Below, one piece after another: positions 44,034-57,505 of a stretch of DNA of 64,000 nt; positions within the stretch are counted from its first letter, which is position 1, and the number at the start of each line of letters is the position of its first letter. The DNA is from Gambelia wislizenii (taxonomy: Eukaryota > Chordata > Lepidosauria > Squamata > Crotaphytidae): contig JAUMIR010000004.1 in NCBI GenBank assembly GCA_030847615.1, positions 105,538,001-105,602,000 of the forward strand. Direction: 5' to 3'. The position numbers and the translations under genes were made by a program. The notes beneath the pieces were generated by a model. That model was given only the letters and a program-made list of their open reading frames with translations. It was not told the DNA's origin and did no database searches.

Positions 44034-46428
44034 GACACACAAGGATTTTCTCACCCTTTTGATGTGATCCATGTGTTCTTGGGCAGACGATCTGGGAGAC
44101 AGAAGGAGAGAGATGAGCCAAGAGAGCCAAGAACCAAAAGGAAAAAAGGACTGACCCTCCCCTTTCTGGTTAATCTATAGCCCTTTTCTAACTTGGGGGC
44201 TGCCTCCTGAAGGAAACACCTCTGGGCAGAGAATGTTATTCTATTGGAGGGCTGGAAAAGCCCATTTGCCTAGTGTGATGTGTGCAATGGTCAGATGTGA
44301 ACTTGACCTCAGGCTTTCACCTTCTGGGCACTCATAATGGCTCTTAGATGGCCTGGGAGAGACAAACAATGGAGTTGCACACCTTGAGACAATGCCAATC
44401 AGGTATCCTCTTTGAAATCCAGTCAGGGTTGCCCAATATCTCTTTAAACTGCAGAATACCTCATAATGGGGGTTGTACTAGTCTGATCAAAATGGAAAGG
44501 TCTCCTTAAGCAGAGCAGTTAGGCATTGATTGTTCTCCCAAACATATCAATGGGACCATTTCCTTGTCAGCAGAGGGAGGAAAATTCCAGTTTACACTTT
44601 AAAATGAGGCTTGACTTTTCCAAGATGGACAGGGATCCAGGTTTTTGCCCTATCCTTTTCAATATGTGCCTCTCCTTATGTGTGCAGACTCTGGCACTAG
44701 GCAGCTTCTAGCCTTAAGCATCAAAAGTCTACTTGCAATTCATATTTATTGAGTGTAACTCATAACAAAGCAGGACAGAACACAATAAAGCACCAATTTT
44801 ACAGACCTTTCTTCCCCACAGCCACACCATGAAGCCTATACTAGTCATAGTTTGTTGTTGGCTCTTCAGCTACATTATTATAGAACAATAATGTTGCATA
44901 ACTTAGCACCACCAATTTATATATTTGTCATAGCTCAGACATACTGCACATACTGTGCTTTGTGGTCAACTTCAAAGCAGACCTGGGAAAGACTCATGAA
45001 TGGTACCCTGAAAATCTGCTGCAAGTCAGTACCAAGCTAGGTGGCCCAAGGGTCTAATTCAATTTAAGGTGTTGTCCTATGATCCCACTTAACTGAAGAA
45101 CTAACTAACTCTTGGTCTGAAAGTCTTACTTGCTGCTTTATGATACCCTGACTCCCACTGGGGTGGTCTATTCTTCTGCCTTCCTCATAGCAAGCAGAGC
45201 TTAAGTTCGCTTGACTGGAAGCCCCTGTTCTCAAATATGTATCACTGCCCTGAAGGTGTTAAAGGAACAAGTGGCATGGCAGAATGAGAAACTAGCAACC
45301 TTCCTTGACACTCCTCTGATAAATAAGTGTTCCTATAGCTTAAGTGAGAAGGCATTAGAAGACAACTTGAGAAAAACAGCTTTAACCTTTTCTTTAACAC
45401 ATAGTTCTTATCCTGGTATGTGTAGAAAGGGTAGAAAAGTTAAGTTAAAGGGAACAGTGTACATAAAGCCAATATTCCAACTTTTATTGTTAATGTACTA
45501 TTTTCATGGCTTTTAAAATACATATAAACAATATGTAATCATTCTTTTCGGTTCACAAAGTAGTTCAAACAATTTTTTTTTAAAGTAAAATTCATTAAAC
45601 AAGAAATCTGATACAGAGGGCCGCTGAGAAGGTCACTGGATCCAAGTGGGGGAAAAATTGGGGCCACCAACTAAGGTTGCCAGGTTTTTCAAACAGCAAT
45701 ATTTGTTGAAGAGCCCTCTCTGTTGCCAGGACAGCTCAGGACTGGCCATTACACATGAAACAGCCCTATATAAAATCTACTGGTGTCTCTTTTCCCTTGT
45801 AAATCCTGCCAATATGTAGTTTCCAATGGCTGCACAAGTCTAAGATGGTTTGCTTGACCAATCACTCTCTTCTCCTGCCTGTTTACCCCAGAAAAGTGGG
45901 AGTTGTATCACATAGGACAACTGGACCATGAACCTCTGCCCAAATTCAAGAGATGTCCCATCTCATTGCAGTCCCATATCACAAAGCCTCATAGTTCGAC
46001 TTAGCATCCAGAACTGGCAAAGCTCCCATTCAAATTAGAGTAACTGTGGGAAGAGCAGTGGTCAAGACCAGAGTGGATTCCCCATCCCCATGGAAGTGAA
46101 TGCACCAAATGCCCCTTTACTCAAGAGATTAAGATAGATCAGTGGTTGAGCCACTCTTTCATTTGTGTTTTAAAGAAGGCCCTCTAATCTAATTGGCTGT
46201 TGTAGCTGTTGGGAGAAAATAACCAAGGCTATAAAAATAAGACAGGTTTTTCCAAGAGCACAGCTCACTGACTGTGAGGAGGGCTTTCAGAAAAGAAAAT
46301 TCTCAGTCCAATGCTGAAGTATCAAGGTTAAAAAACAACAACCAAGGGACACATGCTCTATGATTTTTGGAGGTCCCTTCACCTTGTAGAAATGGTTTGC
46401 AGGGAAGGAAACAAATATAGATATAATC
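44034..46428. other. Unassigned intergenic DNA
   Basis: No gene or repeat family was recognised over 2.4 kb. The longest frames (about 100 codons at 45211-45516) carry no domain. Confidence 0.45.
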
Positions 46429-46565
46429 CAGTTTGACACTGCTTTAACTGCCATGGGTCAATGCTACGGAATTCTGGGATTTGTAGTTTGTTGTAGCACC
46501 AGAACTCTCTGGCAGAGAAAGCTAAATATCTCATAAAACTGCAAATCCTAGACTCCTGCAGTCAT
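46429..46565. mobile_element. Palindromic MITE of the TTTGACA/CTGGGATTTGTAG type, partial
   Basis: AGTTTGACACTGCTTTAACT, then ATTCTGGGATTTGTAGTTTG and the first part of the return arm (AAACTGCAAATCCTAG). The right third is missing. Confidence 0.65.
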
Positions 46566-46814
46566 GTGGGACCCAATCCATTTTTTCAAGAATGAAACAG
46601 TTTTTCCTGGATATTTTGCTAAAACGTTTTATTGGGCTTCACCCAGTCTTTGCCCCGGTGTAATGAGGACTGCCCAGAGGCTAAATGAGGCAAAAGCCCT
46701 GAGTAATTAAGACTGCAGGTCTCTAAGATGGGGGCAAGATGAGGTAAATACCCCATCTAGACAAGGCCTAGGATGTGGAAGGGCAGGTATAAAGGAACTA
46801 GATAAGACCCTGAA

Positions 46815-47815
46815 GGATGGGAAAACGAAATGCATAGATATAGGACGGGAGAGACCTGGTTGAACGAGACTATGTGCGAAAGGGATCTAGGAGTCCTAGT
46901 AGACTACAAGCTGAATATGAGTCAACAGTGTGATGCGGCAGCTAAAAAGGCCAATGCGATTTTGGGCTGTATCAATAGAAGTATAGTGTCTAGATCAAGG
47001 GAAGTAATAATGCCACTCTATTCTGCCTTGGTCAGACCTCACTTAGAATATTGTGTCCAGTTCTGGGCACCACAATTCAAAAAGGATATTGACAAATTGG
47101 AGCGTGTCCAGAGAAGGGCAACAAAAATGGCTGAATGAGACTACGTGCGAAAGGGATCTAGGAGTCCTAGTAGACCACAAATTGAACATGAGCCAACAGT
47201 GTGATGCGGCAGCTAAAAAGGCCAATGCGATTTTGGGCTGTATCAATAGAAGTATAGTGTCTAGATCAAGGGAAATAATAGTGCTGCTCTATTCTGCCTT
47301 GGTCAGGCCTCACCTAGAATACTGTGTCCAGTTCTGGGCACCACAATTCAAAAAGGATATTGACAAATTGGAGCGTGTCCAGAGAAGGGCAACTAAAATG
47401 GTGAAAGGTCTGGAAACCATGCCTTATGAGGAAAGACTTAGGGAACTGGGTATGTTTAGCCTGGAAAAAAGATGGTTAAGGGGTGATATGATAGCCCTGT
47501 TTAAGTATTTGAAGGGGTGTCACATTGAGGACGGAGCAAGCTTGTTTTCTGCTGCTCCAGAGACTAGAACACGGAGCAATGGATGCAAGCTCCAGGAACA
47601 AAGATTCCACCTCAACATTAGGAGGAACTTTTTGACAGTAAGAGCTGTTCGGCAGTGGAACACACTCCCTCAGAGTGTGGTGGGATCTCCTTCCTTGGAG
47701 GTCTTTAAACAGAGGCTGGATGGCCATCTGTCAGGGTCATGATTTCTTGCATGGCATGGGTTGGACTGTATGGCCCTTGTGTTCTCTTCCAACTCTACAA
47801 TTCTATGATTCTATG
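46815..47815 (+). mobile_element. CR1 LINE 3' part with internal duplication
   Basis: The plus strand encodes the ORF2 C-terminal third, ending with the CR1 tail (ATTCTATGATTCTATGAA). Frame 47053-47742 runs without stop through [35 protein letters not shown] and [16 protein letters not shown] 271-bp piece is present twice in tandem. The first unit ends in a frameshifted stop. Confidence 0.9.
46861..47402 (+). repeat. 271-bp tandem duplication inside CR1
   Basis: Unit 1 (46861-47131) and unit 2 (47132-47402) start TGAAYGAGACTAYGTGCGAA and differ at a few percent of sites. The junction shows TGG(C/T)TGAA microhomology. 271 is not a multiple of three, so the frame breaks at the junction. Confidence 0.9.
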
Positions 47816-47844
47816 AAGTGTCAAACTATATAATTGAATACTAA

Positions 47845-48302
47845 AGTTAGGATTGTTCATGCTGTCGTGTGTCCAGTTTCTATGTATGATTGTGAAAGCT
47901 GGACAGTGAAGAAAGCTGATAGGAAGAAAAACAGCTCATTTGAAATGTGGTGCTGAAGAGTGCTATGGATACTAAGGACTGCTAAAAAGACAAATAAATG
48001 GGTCCTAGAGTAAGTCAAGCCTGAACTTTCCCTAGAAGCCAAGATGACTAAATTGAGATTGTCATACTTAGCTATATTATGAGAAGATGTGACTCACTAG
48101 AAAAAACAATAATGTTTGGAAAGGTAGAAGGCAGTAGGAAAAGAGGAAGACTGCATTACAGATATATACATTCACTCAAGAAAGACACATCCCTGAATCT
48201 GCAAGACCTGAGCAGAGCTATTGATGACAGGGTGACTTAGAGGTCTCTCATTCATAAGGTCACTAAAAGTCAAAATCAACTTGACATCCGTTAACAACAA
48301 CA
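47845..48302 (+). mobile_element. RTE/BovB-like LINE 3' end
   Basis: Broken frames give the RTE C-terminal features (TGTGAAAGCTGGACAGTGAA region, LSRAIDDRVT-like 'AGCAGAGCTATTGATGACAG'). The end is CCGTTAACAACAACAT. It is the same segment as the minus-strand copy at 21.3-21.7 kb. Confidence 0.8.
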
Positions 48303-49740
48303 TAGGGACATAGATGCTTCTTTCAGCTCCCTGCTCTCCACTGGCCACTAAATGACGATGTCAGGAGACCTCAGTGTGGTAGATTTTGAAGGGCTTGAGT
48401 GCCATTGTGTTGAATTCCTACCTCCATAATAACCAAAAAAAGACAGTGTTAATCATACATAATGCTGCTATTTAATGTAAATGTAAATATTTCCTATATA
48501 TTTTAAATGTTTAACCCATCTTACAAATTGGAATTATCCATAAGTGTGGTAGTCTGATAATAAATTAATTCTCCTTTCTTTCTTTAGATCATATATATGA
48601 CTTTAAATGTGATTGTATGTATGTTTTTTAATCACCATTGTAATGTCATGAGTCATATTAAGGGAAACAACCAAATTTATCTACTGAAAAGCAGGGTGAA
48701 GATGGAATCCCTGCCCCCCATGAATTCCCTGAAAATGAAATCATTACCAAAATAACATACACAGTGTGAACTAGTCACTTGTACAGTTGCCTCCTGAAAA
48801 ACATTAACTTTTTATTGACTTTAAAAAGTTTTTTGAAGGAATTTTTTCAAAAGTTTATAACACAGGCAATAAACTAATACTAGTTCCTACTGTTTATTTA
48901 TACATTTCCATCTCTTTTCCTTCTTTTTTTGTTTTTTCCCCTTTTGCCTTCCAATTTTCACTGCCAAAAATCAAACCTCTGCAATTTTCCACACAGCAGC
49001 AAAATAAACAGATTAGGTTGGTCTTGGCTTTGAGTCAAGACAGCTTCCTTTACCCAGCAGGGGTCACTCTTGGTCAATCCATTCAGAACTACTTCAGGCC
49101 TTTTCACTTACTTTTACCTGCCTCTGGCTATTCCAAAGAATTTACAACCTCTCAGAGTTCAGCTCCTATACCTGTTTCTATTATGCATTGGGCTTCAATA
49201 TAGGCCACTAAAGAAGGCCAATGTGTATATAGTAACCTCTTTCCCAAATAATTGCTTTTTTCCTAATATGTTGTATACAAAGATCATGGCCATAGCTTGG
49301 AAAAATTTCACATTGGACCACGAGTGGCTGTGGGATTCTGTTCAATAAGGAACTTTTACCATCTCAACTCATGGTATACACATTGTTCCCAACCCAAGGA
49401 AATATACCCTGGCTACATTTATGTGAGAAGATTGCTGTTGGAACCAGTACCGATACCTAACCTTAACAGCTAAGGTTTTGTGGTACTGAATGAAAAGTTA
49501 ATTGCAAGGCTTGGATGATATCAAAGTACTTCTCTAATTCACAGAATTCACTTTCTAAGTTGCTTTTAAGATGACAAGTCCCAGAATCCTCCAATCAGAA
49601 TGCTGCCCAATACAGGGGATTCTGGCAATTATAATCTACTTCTATGAAACAAACATTCCTAAATTAGAGTGCAGCATGAGATCCAACCATGAAGGAACAG
49701 GATGCTGGTCGCATCCATGTCACAAAGATAAAAGTCAGGT
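48303..49740. other. Unassigned intergenic DNA
   Basis: Nothing certain. 49575-49640 contains a palindromic-MITE-like ACAAGTCCCAGAATCCTCC. Confidence 0.4.
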
Positions 49741-50340
49741 CTTGTCTATATGGGGAGGGGATACAAACTCATCAAAAAGAGCAGGCATTCACAATGATGC
49801 AACCTGTCTTCACAGTGAAAAGAGCCCCTCCTAAACTCCACATGACTCCCTAGCCAAGATGGTGGCCGCGAGTGATTTGCTTGCAATTTTAAATCTGCCA
49901 CCGCCAATTTTTTTTTTTAAAAAAATCACATGGTGCACACAAGCGATAGTTCATATTTACAAAAAAAAGAAAAGAAAAAAAGAGTATAAGATTGCCATTT
50001 TATCAACTTACCAGACCCTCGCTTAGCCAAAAATTCAACATGGTGGCTGCAAGCATTTTTCCTGTTTCCTAGCCCTGCCCCCGTGCTCATCCAGCCAATC
50101 AGATTACGCTGCCTGTTCGTATCTGTGCAAATTCGAGCGTTCAAATGATTGCACATTCGCATGTCATACAGAGCTTTTTAAAAAATTCGTACAAAGCCCT
50201 GGACACGATGCACATGGACTTTGCAATGGATTTGGCTGTCCCCCTTCCGACTGACACATATTTATGTGCATGTCCATATGAACAGATCTATATATGTTCG
50301 CATCCTGTTCGTATTATTTTGACTGTACAGAAATACCTCA
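49741..50340. repeat. Unclassified dispersed element, copy 2
   Basis: Shares ordered blocks with 27.4-28.0 kb (CCAAGATGGTGGCCG, a T/A-run with GGTGCACACAAG, CCAGCCAATC). It has unusually many CpG-containing words (TTCGAGCG, TTCGCATG) for this window. Ends are unresolved. Confidence 0.35.
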
Positions 50341-50605
50341 GTCTTTAGATGATGCTGGCCATTTCTCAGGACTAATTCTATGGGCAGCCATACTTAAAAC
50401 CTAGACTTAAAGAATCTCCAGATTGAGAAAAGGGATGAGATCAAACAGCTCACAGTAAAAAGTACTGCTTTGTTAACTAGGCATAGTTAAGAGACAAGCT
50501 TAGTTTTATTATCTATATCAGGTTTCTTTGCTGATTGTAGGTACAGATGTTTTACATACATCCCTTTTGTGCCTGAACACCCATTAAGTGGCCAAATACT
50601 TGTTT

Positions 50606-50655
50606 CATAGAATTATACAGCTGGAAGAGACCACAATGGCCCTCAAGTCCAAGTT
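50606..50655 (-). mobile_element. CR1 LINE 3' terminal scrap
   Basis: TCATAGAATTATACAGCTGG followed by AGAGACCACAATGGCC, the outermost CR1 3' end only. Confidence 0.65.
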
Positions 50656-51724
50656 TTTCTCTGGCTGCCATTCTCTCCTTCAGTTTCTCCTCTAGAGTTC
50701 ACATCCCTCAAGGCCACAATGGTTCTAGTTCAAGCCTTCAGGATCATAAGTAACAAATCTCTGGATACCATTTTCTAAGAAATCCAAGATAGCAGTGCTA
50801 TCTTGCTCAGGTTCTGCTTGTGGGATTCTCCCTCTCTGAACCACCAGTGTTTTAAATGCTCAGTATGGTTTCTGACTCCTATCCCAATGTTGTAGTTAAT
50901 GCTATGATATTCAGAAGATGGTTATTCATCTAATACTATTTTTCACTGGTATATAAGACCTGTGCTATAATCTATCCTCCAATTGTCCAAAAGCTTTGTT
51001 TCCTCTTAAAAGAGGCTTTAGAAGTTTTTTTAAAAAATTTCTTTGGGTGCTTTTTAAAAAAGAAAATAGCTTCTTTCACAATTTCATGATGTGTAGCATG
51101 CTTTGCAGGGTGGGGAGTTTCTCTCCTTTGTGCTCCACATCCTTTTAGTGCTCTGCAGCTTCCTTGGCAGCCTGCATTTCCTGATTTTAAAAAAAAAGGC
51201 TCCAAGGGAGGATTTACTTCATGAGGTCTTCTCCTGACTTTAACCCAAGCTCAGGAAGCCACAAAGATTTCAGACCACAAAGAGATAATGATTGCACAAT
51301 GTAAAGAAGGTTACACACAAACACACCTTGTAATTAAGGACCATTGTCACACAAGGCTGCTATTCTGGAATTACAGCAAGGTATTAGCAAATTTGCCAGT
51401 ACTTATTGCATGGTGTTGTGTCTGTTGAGTTGCTATTTTGCATTTCACTTGTTTCTGTAGTGCACCTTTTAATTGATGGGGAAAACCTGTAAATAGGTTC
51501 CTAATAAAACTCCTATTCCATTAGTCTCCCTGTGCAATAGGTCCCTTCTGTGGCAGTAACAACATGGGATCAGTCACATGGCATGAGGGGGCGTGATTCT
51601 CTTCCTCTTTCCCCCTCCCCTTTGTTATTCCCAAACAGGCCGAGGGAGTTTTTTCTCTGTGCCTTTCTTTCTTTTTTCTTTTCTTGTTGTTGTTGCTGCA
51701 ATTGCATAATTATGGCAAAACCCC
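50656..51724. other. Unassigned intergenic DNA
   Basis: Nothing recognised. CCTAATAAAACTCCTATTCC near 51500 could be a polyadenylation site of an old element, but there is no further support. Confidence 0.4.
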
Positions 51725-52015
51725 TGGGGAGACCTGGTGGTGCAGTGGTTTAATGCCAGTACTGCTGTCATAACATTGTGAGTTCAATCCCACAGGGCTC
51801 CAAGGTTCACTCAGTCTTCCATCCTTCTGTAAGTCGGTAAAATGAGTCCCTGGCTTGTGGGGGCACACATTATAAACCACTAGAGAGTGCCTAGCATGCT
51901 ATAAAGTGGTGTAGATATGTAACTGCTATTGCTAAAACAATTTGTAAGGTGCTCTGAGAGCCTTTGTCACTGAAGAGCAGGGTATTAATACTCTAATATA
52001 CAAAAATAAATAAAA
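51725..52015 (+). mobile_element. tRNA-head/L2-tail SINE, near full length
   Basis: tRNA-type head GGGGAGACCTGGTGGTGCAG (A-box TGGTGCAGTGG) and GTGAGTTCAATCCCA (B-box). The body is 'GTGTAGATATGTAACTGC'. The tail AACAATTTGTAAGGTGCTCT...AGAGCAGGGTATTAATA is similar to L2 3' ends, implying mobilisation by an L2-type LINE. Confidence 0.8.
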
Positions 52016-52067
52016 TGAAATGATAACATAATTTTTAAATCATTTCCCCATAATTATGGAATCATGC

Positions 52068-52120
52068 AAAAAGAAAGAAAGAAAGAAAGAAAGAAAGTGA
52101 AAGAAAAGAAAGAAAAGAAA
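52068..52120. repeat. (AAAG)n microsatellite
   Basis: Imperfect AAAG/AAAAG array. Confidence 0.95.
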
Positions 52121-55092
52121 GGCATGCATGCTCTGAGTAGGTAGGAAGGTGGGAATTATGGAACTGGCTCAGAAGGACCACAATTGCCAAAGCAGCACAC
52201 TCATGTGATTGACAAGGAGGTGTGATAGTGATTGCTTCAATACCGGTAGGTTTCCATTTCCTTCACTAACATGATTATTACAAGAAAAGAGGCTGGTGTG
52301 ATAACATCCTAAATACAAGAATTCCACACGCAACTCATGAAAATTTCAGAGAAGCTTTCTTCTTATTTAATCCCCCCCCAAGCAATCCTGTCATTGAATA
52401 GAACGTGTTTTAAATGACACACTACATATACCTTCACTTAACCATGGTATCAGTGAGAGTGATAAACTTCCTTCATTTTGTTTAAAATAGAACTTGCCAG
52501 GAAAACATGCCATGGTACAGTGTAGATGTTTTCACAAGGATCTTACTGAGCTCTGCTTGTGTGTTGAATAATATTTTTGTTTAATTTGTTTTCTGGTTCC
52601 CATTCCAGAGTCTCAAGATTTACAGCAGAGGTTGTTTTTTAAAGAGTAGTTCTATAGCTGCTACATTAAACAGGCACTCTGGTGGTTTGTAAAAGTAGTC
52701 AGTAAATCACTCAGTCCTCTGCCTATCAATCAATTTGGGCATTTTTGACTTTTTTAAAACTAGAAAAAAAAACCTGGAATTTAAAACAGCGGGGAAAAGG
52801 CCTAACAATTATTCAATAATTATTATTCCAATTCAAGAGAAGCAGGTCAATTCATTCATGGTCTGGTGTGGCATTCAGTTTAATTTCATACATGTAAGTG
52901 ACATAAGTGTCACATTACGGTTGAATGAAAGGACATGGGGGATGGAAGCATGCATTTACGGGCAATTGTTACGATTAACTGTCCTTGTGGCAGTCTGGGA
53001 AAGTTTTTACACACCATCTTAAACTTGTAGTTAAAAATGATCAGAAATAAAACAGAGGAACAAGTAAAGAGGGGCTGTTCTGTGGGAATCATAAGAAAAT
53101 CTCTGGAGATAATTATAAGCAAGCAGCATGAGCCTTTTAATTTTTCTAATGCAAAATGGTGGGTGGAGAAGCATATCTTTGTGTGTCCACTGGCTCAGAT
53201 CGATGACAAGTCTATTTCCAGAGTCTAGAATAAGGCAACCAACTGAAGCTGATAATACTAGAAGCAAATGTTTGCAAAGTCTTCTGGCAATTTTTGCTTT
53301 CTCCTGCACTGATTTATTTTTTTAAAATTGCACATTCCTCTTGCACCGTATATGCAATTTGCAAATTTTGGAAATGTTTCAGATATGACATGAAATGAAA
53401 TTCTCCACTATTTCTCAGTGATGTAGACTTGAGTCAATTGACTCAGACTCATGTCAGAACCACGTTGCTTCAATGACTCAACTTGGACTCAACTTGACAA
53501 TAAATGATGCATTGACTCTATTTGACTTGTGACTTGTATATTTTTAGCAACCGACTTGCTGGCCTTGGTTCAATAATATAACAGACTCATCCAGAAACAT
53601 TACGGAACAGAAATGGTTTTCCTCCTTTGAACAAGCCTGTCAAAAAAAGAGGTGGAAAACATTGTTCAGCACTAACATGGTTGAATCCACAGTGATTCAA
53701 TAGTTAAGCACGCATCTGGGCCTGGATGGAGTTAGGGCCACATTTTATTGAAATATTAACAAAATACAAATCTGTACTGAAGTCTTCCATTAGTGAGGAA
53801 TTTATTTGAGGTAGGGGTCAACCTACACTTCAGCTTTCAAACTAAAATGTGAGTCCATGCCCTGTTCCCAGCTGGCTACATACAAAGCAACCCTCAATCT
53901 ATTTCTGCCCATGACCTGAGATTTATAAGGAAACATAACCTGGGCTGGTCTCAAAGACTGATGCTTGAGTCACAACACAAGTTGCCAGTCCAGGAATCTC
54001 CTTTTAAAAGGCCAAAATGTCCACTAGGTACTAGCTAAAATATTTGCATTTCTCTTCTGTACCACCTAGCAAAACTGTGACCAGCTAATTATTTACATTA
54101 TAATCCCAGACAATAGCCCAGTGTATCCTAGGTCTTAAGTGCAAGGTAGGCCAAAAAAGAAAGAAAGAAAAGAAAAGAAAAAGAAAAAGAAAAAGAAAAA
54201 GAAAAAAAGTGCTGACCACCTTTGATTCAATACTTCAACCAGGCGATCCAGGTCAAAAATTCCTACCTGGTCCTGTAGCGAAGAGAATTGGTGGGTAAAA
54301 CTGAAGCAAATGGCAGCCAGCATTGGTGAAGTTTCGGCTGGGCTGATATAATCCTCTCAGCTTTGCCCTTACTATCACAGAAAGCCATGATGCACACTGT
54401 TGTGACATCAACATCTGGTAGCTCCCCTCTTCCTGAGGGAAGCACAAAGATGCCCTGCCCTTGCAGCTATGGAGTGCAAATGATGGCAGAACAAGAATTG
54501 TGCCAGTTTCAACTTCTCTCACATTCTTTTTTTTAAAAAAAACTAAAACTTCTTTTTTCCCAAATATAAGAAAATATTTGGATTTGGGTATGAACTGAAA
54601 AAAGAACTGAAATCTTATCTGTCCCTAATGTCTAACCTATCCTTATCCCAATGAAATGGATTGCTTTCTAAAACAAAAGCTATTGTGTCCACTAGACTGC
54701 AAGTCCTCTAATTTTGTTGGGCACAAAACAGCAAAAACATTCAACAAGATGTCACAAATATCAGCTAAGAAGTTGTCTGTGCAATTAAATCAAAACATAC
54801 ACTCTGATTCCTTTTCCATCTATTTTCTTGGTCTGATTTTGTATTTGAGGCCATTGAACCCAGACCACACTATAGAGGTATATCTCCAGAAACATTACTT
54901 ATTATCTTTTCAGAGTTTAGAAATGTAATGGTTGCTAGAACAACTGATTGGTAGCACATATGGAGAGACTCACAATGTATCAAGCAACTTAGTTATGTCA
55001 CCTCCTCTCGTGAAATCCAGGAGGGCTTAGTCCATACAAGAAGGTTTTCTTCCAGCATGCCATTTCAATATTTTATTTTTATTTGTTGTGTA
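52121..55092. other. Unassigned intergenic DNA
   Basis: About 3 kb without a recognised gene or transposon. It contains a degenerate GACT/ACTTG-rich stretch at 53425-53565 and an (AAAG)/(AAAAAG)n array at 54157-54208. Confidence 0.45.
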
Positions 55093-55240
55093 TCCAATAC
55101 CAGCTGCTGTAGGCTATATTTCAGCCTGGCAAAACCACCTCTGAGTATTCCTTGCCTAAGAAAACCCTATGAAATTCATGAAGTCACTATAAATCATCAG
55201 GTAACTTGAAGGCACGCAAACACACACATGTGTACACACA
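55093..55240 (+). mobile_element. 5S rRNA-derived SINE, 3' part
   Basis: AATACCAGCTGCTGTAGGCT (5S 3' end), AGTATTCCTTGCCTAAGAAA and a GGTAACTTGAAGGCACGCAA tail followed by CA/TG repeats. The promoter half is missing. Confidence 0.8.
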
Positions 55241-55804
55241 TGTGTAATAATGAGCATTATACAGTGCTGCATTTAGGAGGTCCTTCCATGTGTGGGACAA
55301 TTATATTGGAACGAATGGTTCATGGCCACATAGAATTCATTTTATGTTAAAAAAAATGTTCATGTATCAAAAAATTGTCAAGACCTATGATCCCAAGCAG
55401 TTATATAATTATGCTGCCAGAGGTGTTTTAAACATTTTTATTGCAGCCAATCACCCTCTGGAAGGAGCAAGCTGCTTTTGTACTTATAACTAACTTTGGT
55501 TGAAGAAGAAGAAAAAACATCTTCCAGTATACTTCAGTTTATACACACAGATCTTCCTATCTATGCTTTGGCTGTTTCGAATTAAGGCCAAAGTTTGTGT
55601 TCTCTTTATTGTCCTTCTTTTCTGTGGAGAGCCTTTTCCATGGAAGAAATATTTCAGACTCTGTCTTGACATATAGTCTGTCTGTAAGGATTTCCTGCGA
55701 TATCCACCCAACAACCATACTGTTGCTGCAAACAGCCTCACTGGTAGTTTATAATCCAGTGGTTTTCTTTCATGAGACTGTGCGGTTAATAACATACATG
55801 CCTT

Positions 55805-55841
<37 letters not shown>

Positions 55842-56423
55842 CCACACACTCTTCACTTTAAACAAGCCCAATCTGAGAGTGTGATTTTAATTTTCTTACT
55901 TAAAAAGGAGAAGGCAACCATTTTTTAATGCTTACAGATAAATAACTGCAAAGCCCTATCCCAGATGCTGTCACTGTTGCTACCAGAGCAGATTTGCAAC
56001 ATCTTGTCACAGGCACACATCAATGCTTGTGCCTGCTGCCTTCTTCCCAGAGGACAACCTAACACCTGCTGCTGGCAGCATGCCGGGCCTTCAGGGAACA
56101 AATGTTCTATCGCTGCTGGGTGATAGGATGGGACAGACTCTACATTTCAAGTGAATTGGCTAAAGGCACCCTAGGGCTCATTGCACTGGGGCCTGCACCC
56201 ATATGGTTCCAAGTTCTGGGGGTGGGGGGAGAAAGCATGATAAATTGTACATTCTGCAGCATCTTACAAGAATCTCAGGGCAGGAATCAAATAAAATCAA
56301 ACATTAACTTATAAGCAACAATTACACAGAATAAAAGACTTGCATGTGTGATCATTGCTACATTGCTGGAGGGTTGCTGGTTTTCCTCCTTCATGCTTCT
56401 TATGGCATCATAAACTTAAAGTG

Positions 56424-56463
<40 letters not shown>

Positions 56464-57504
56464 ACAACTGAACCATAAATGCAGTGACAGTTATTGCAGG
56501 ATATAATGCACATATCATGAGCCAAACACCCTTGCCCTCGACAGTTTATAGCACTAGTGGATATAAACTGTTTCTTTTGGGGATTGTTTTTGTCCTGAAC
56601 TCTATTCTTGTAATATTAAATGAACTATTAAGAGATGATGGATAAAGACAGTTAAGGACAGCTAAAGGGGAACTACATATATTCAGTAGGTGTGTGTTAT
56701 TTAAACAAGGAATGAACTTCTGTTGAAACCTACAATCTATACTTTTTAAGACACCAGGAATAAATATATATATATATATAAGCCCCTAAATCCCAATTAT
56801 CTTTCTATAACTATATATAATAATGGTTGTGACAATTGCTACCAAGTATGCTCTCAGAGCACATATATGAACTCATATACATAATCGGAGTATACAACTC
56901 TATAAGTGATCTTATGACCTTGGCAGTAGTGTGTCTTAGGCAAGTTGAGGTCAATAACCCACATCCACACAGAACCATTTAAAAGAGATTTTTTTTTAAT
57001 AATGGTGAGGTGTGCTCAGTTATAGGAGTCTATAATATTATAGATGATATAATATCTATAACATTATAGATGACTGGAATCCTTCATGGGATTTATGTAT
57101 GCATAAACACTGTACTTTAGGCAATGAATCCTGGCCTGAACACACACTCCCATTCTTCACATAAAAAATGGAAAACAGCTGGTTACCATCCCCCCCCCCC
57201 CAAAAAAAGTTCTCCAATGTTTTCACATTCTCCCCTGGCAGAATCAGGGTCTGTATTGCAATTTCCGTATTGCAATTGGAAATTGCTTGTACAAGGAGAG
57301 ATGGGAATAGCAGTCAGCTACTCCCCAAGCAACTGGGGACACGCACCTGCTGATCACAGTGGCTGCTGCCCAGTAAGTGGGGATTGGACCTTCACAGTCC
57401 CTATGTAGCCCCTATGCTAGGTTGTGTAGGGATTGCAAATAAATAACAGTCACAAGTGCTTAACTCTAGGTTACACATGCATAACTGCCGTAAAAGATTC
57501 TAGC

Positions 57505-57505
<1 letters not shown>
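55241..57505. other. Unassigned intergenic DNA with microsatellites
   Basis: (CA)n at about 55808-55839, (TA)n at about 56428-56457 and 56765-56780, and a C10 tract near 57190. No gene recognised. Confidence 0.5.

Noticed and set aside
47043..47727. Minus-strand ORFs across the CR1 at 47 kb
   Set aside because: Antisense shadows of CR1 ORF2, which reads on the plus strand.
51240..51600. Third LTR, suggested by CCTAATAAAACTCC
   Set aside because: No TG/CA ends, primer site, TATA box or second copy could be found.
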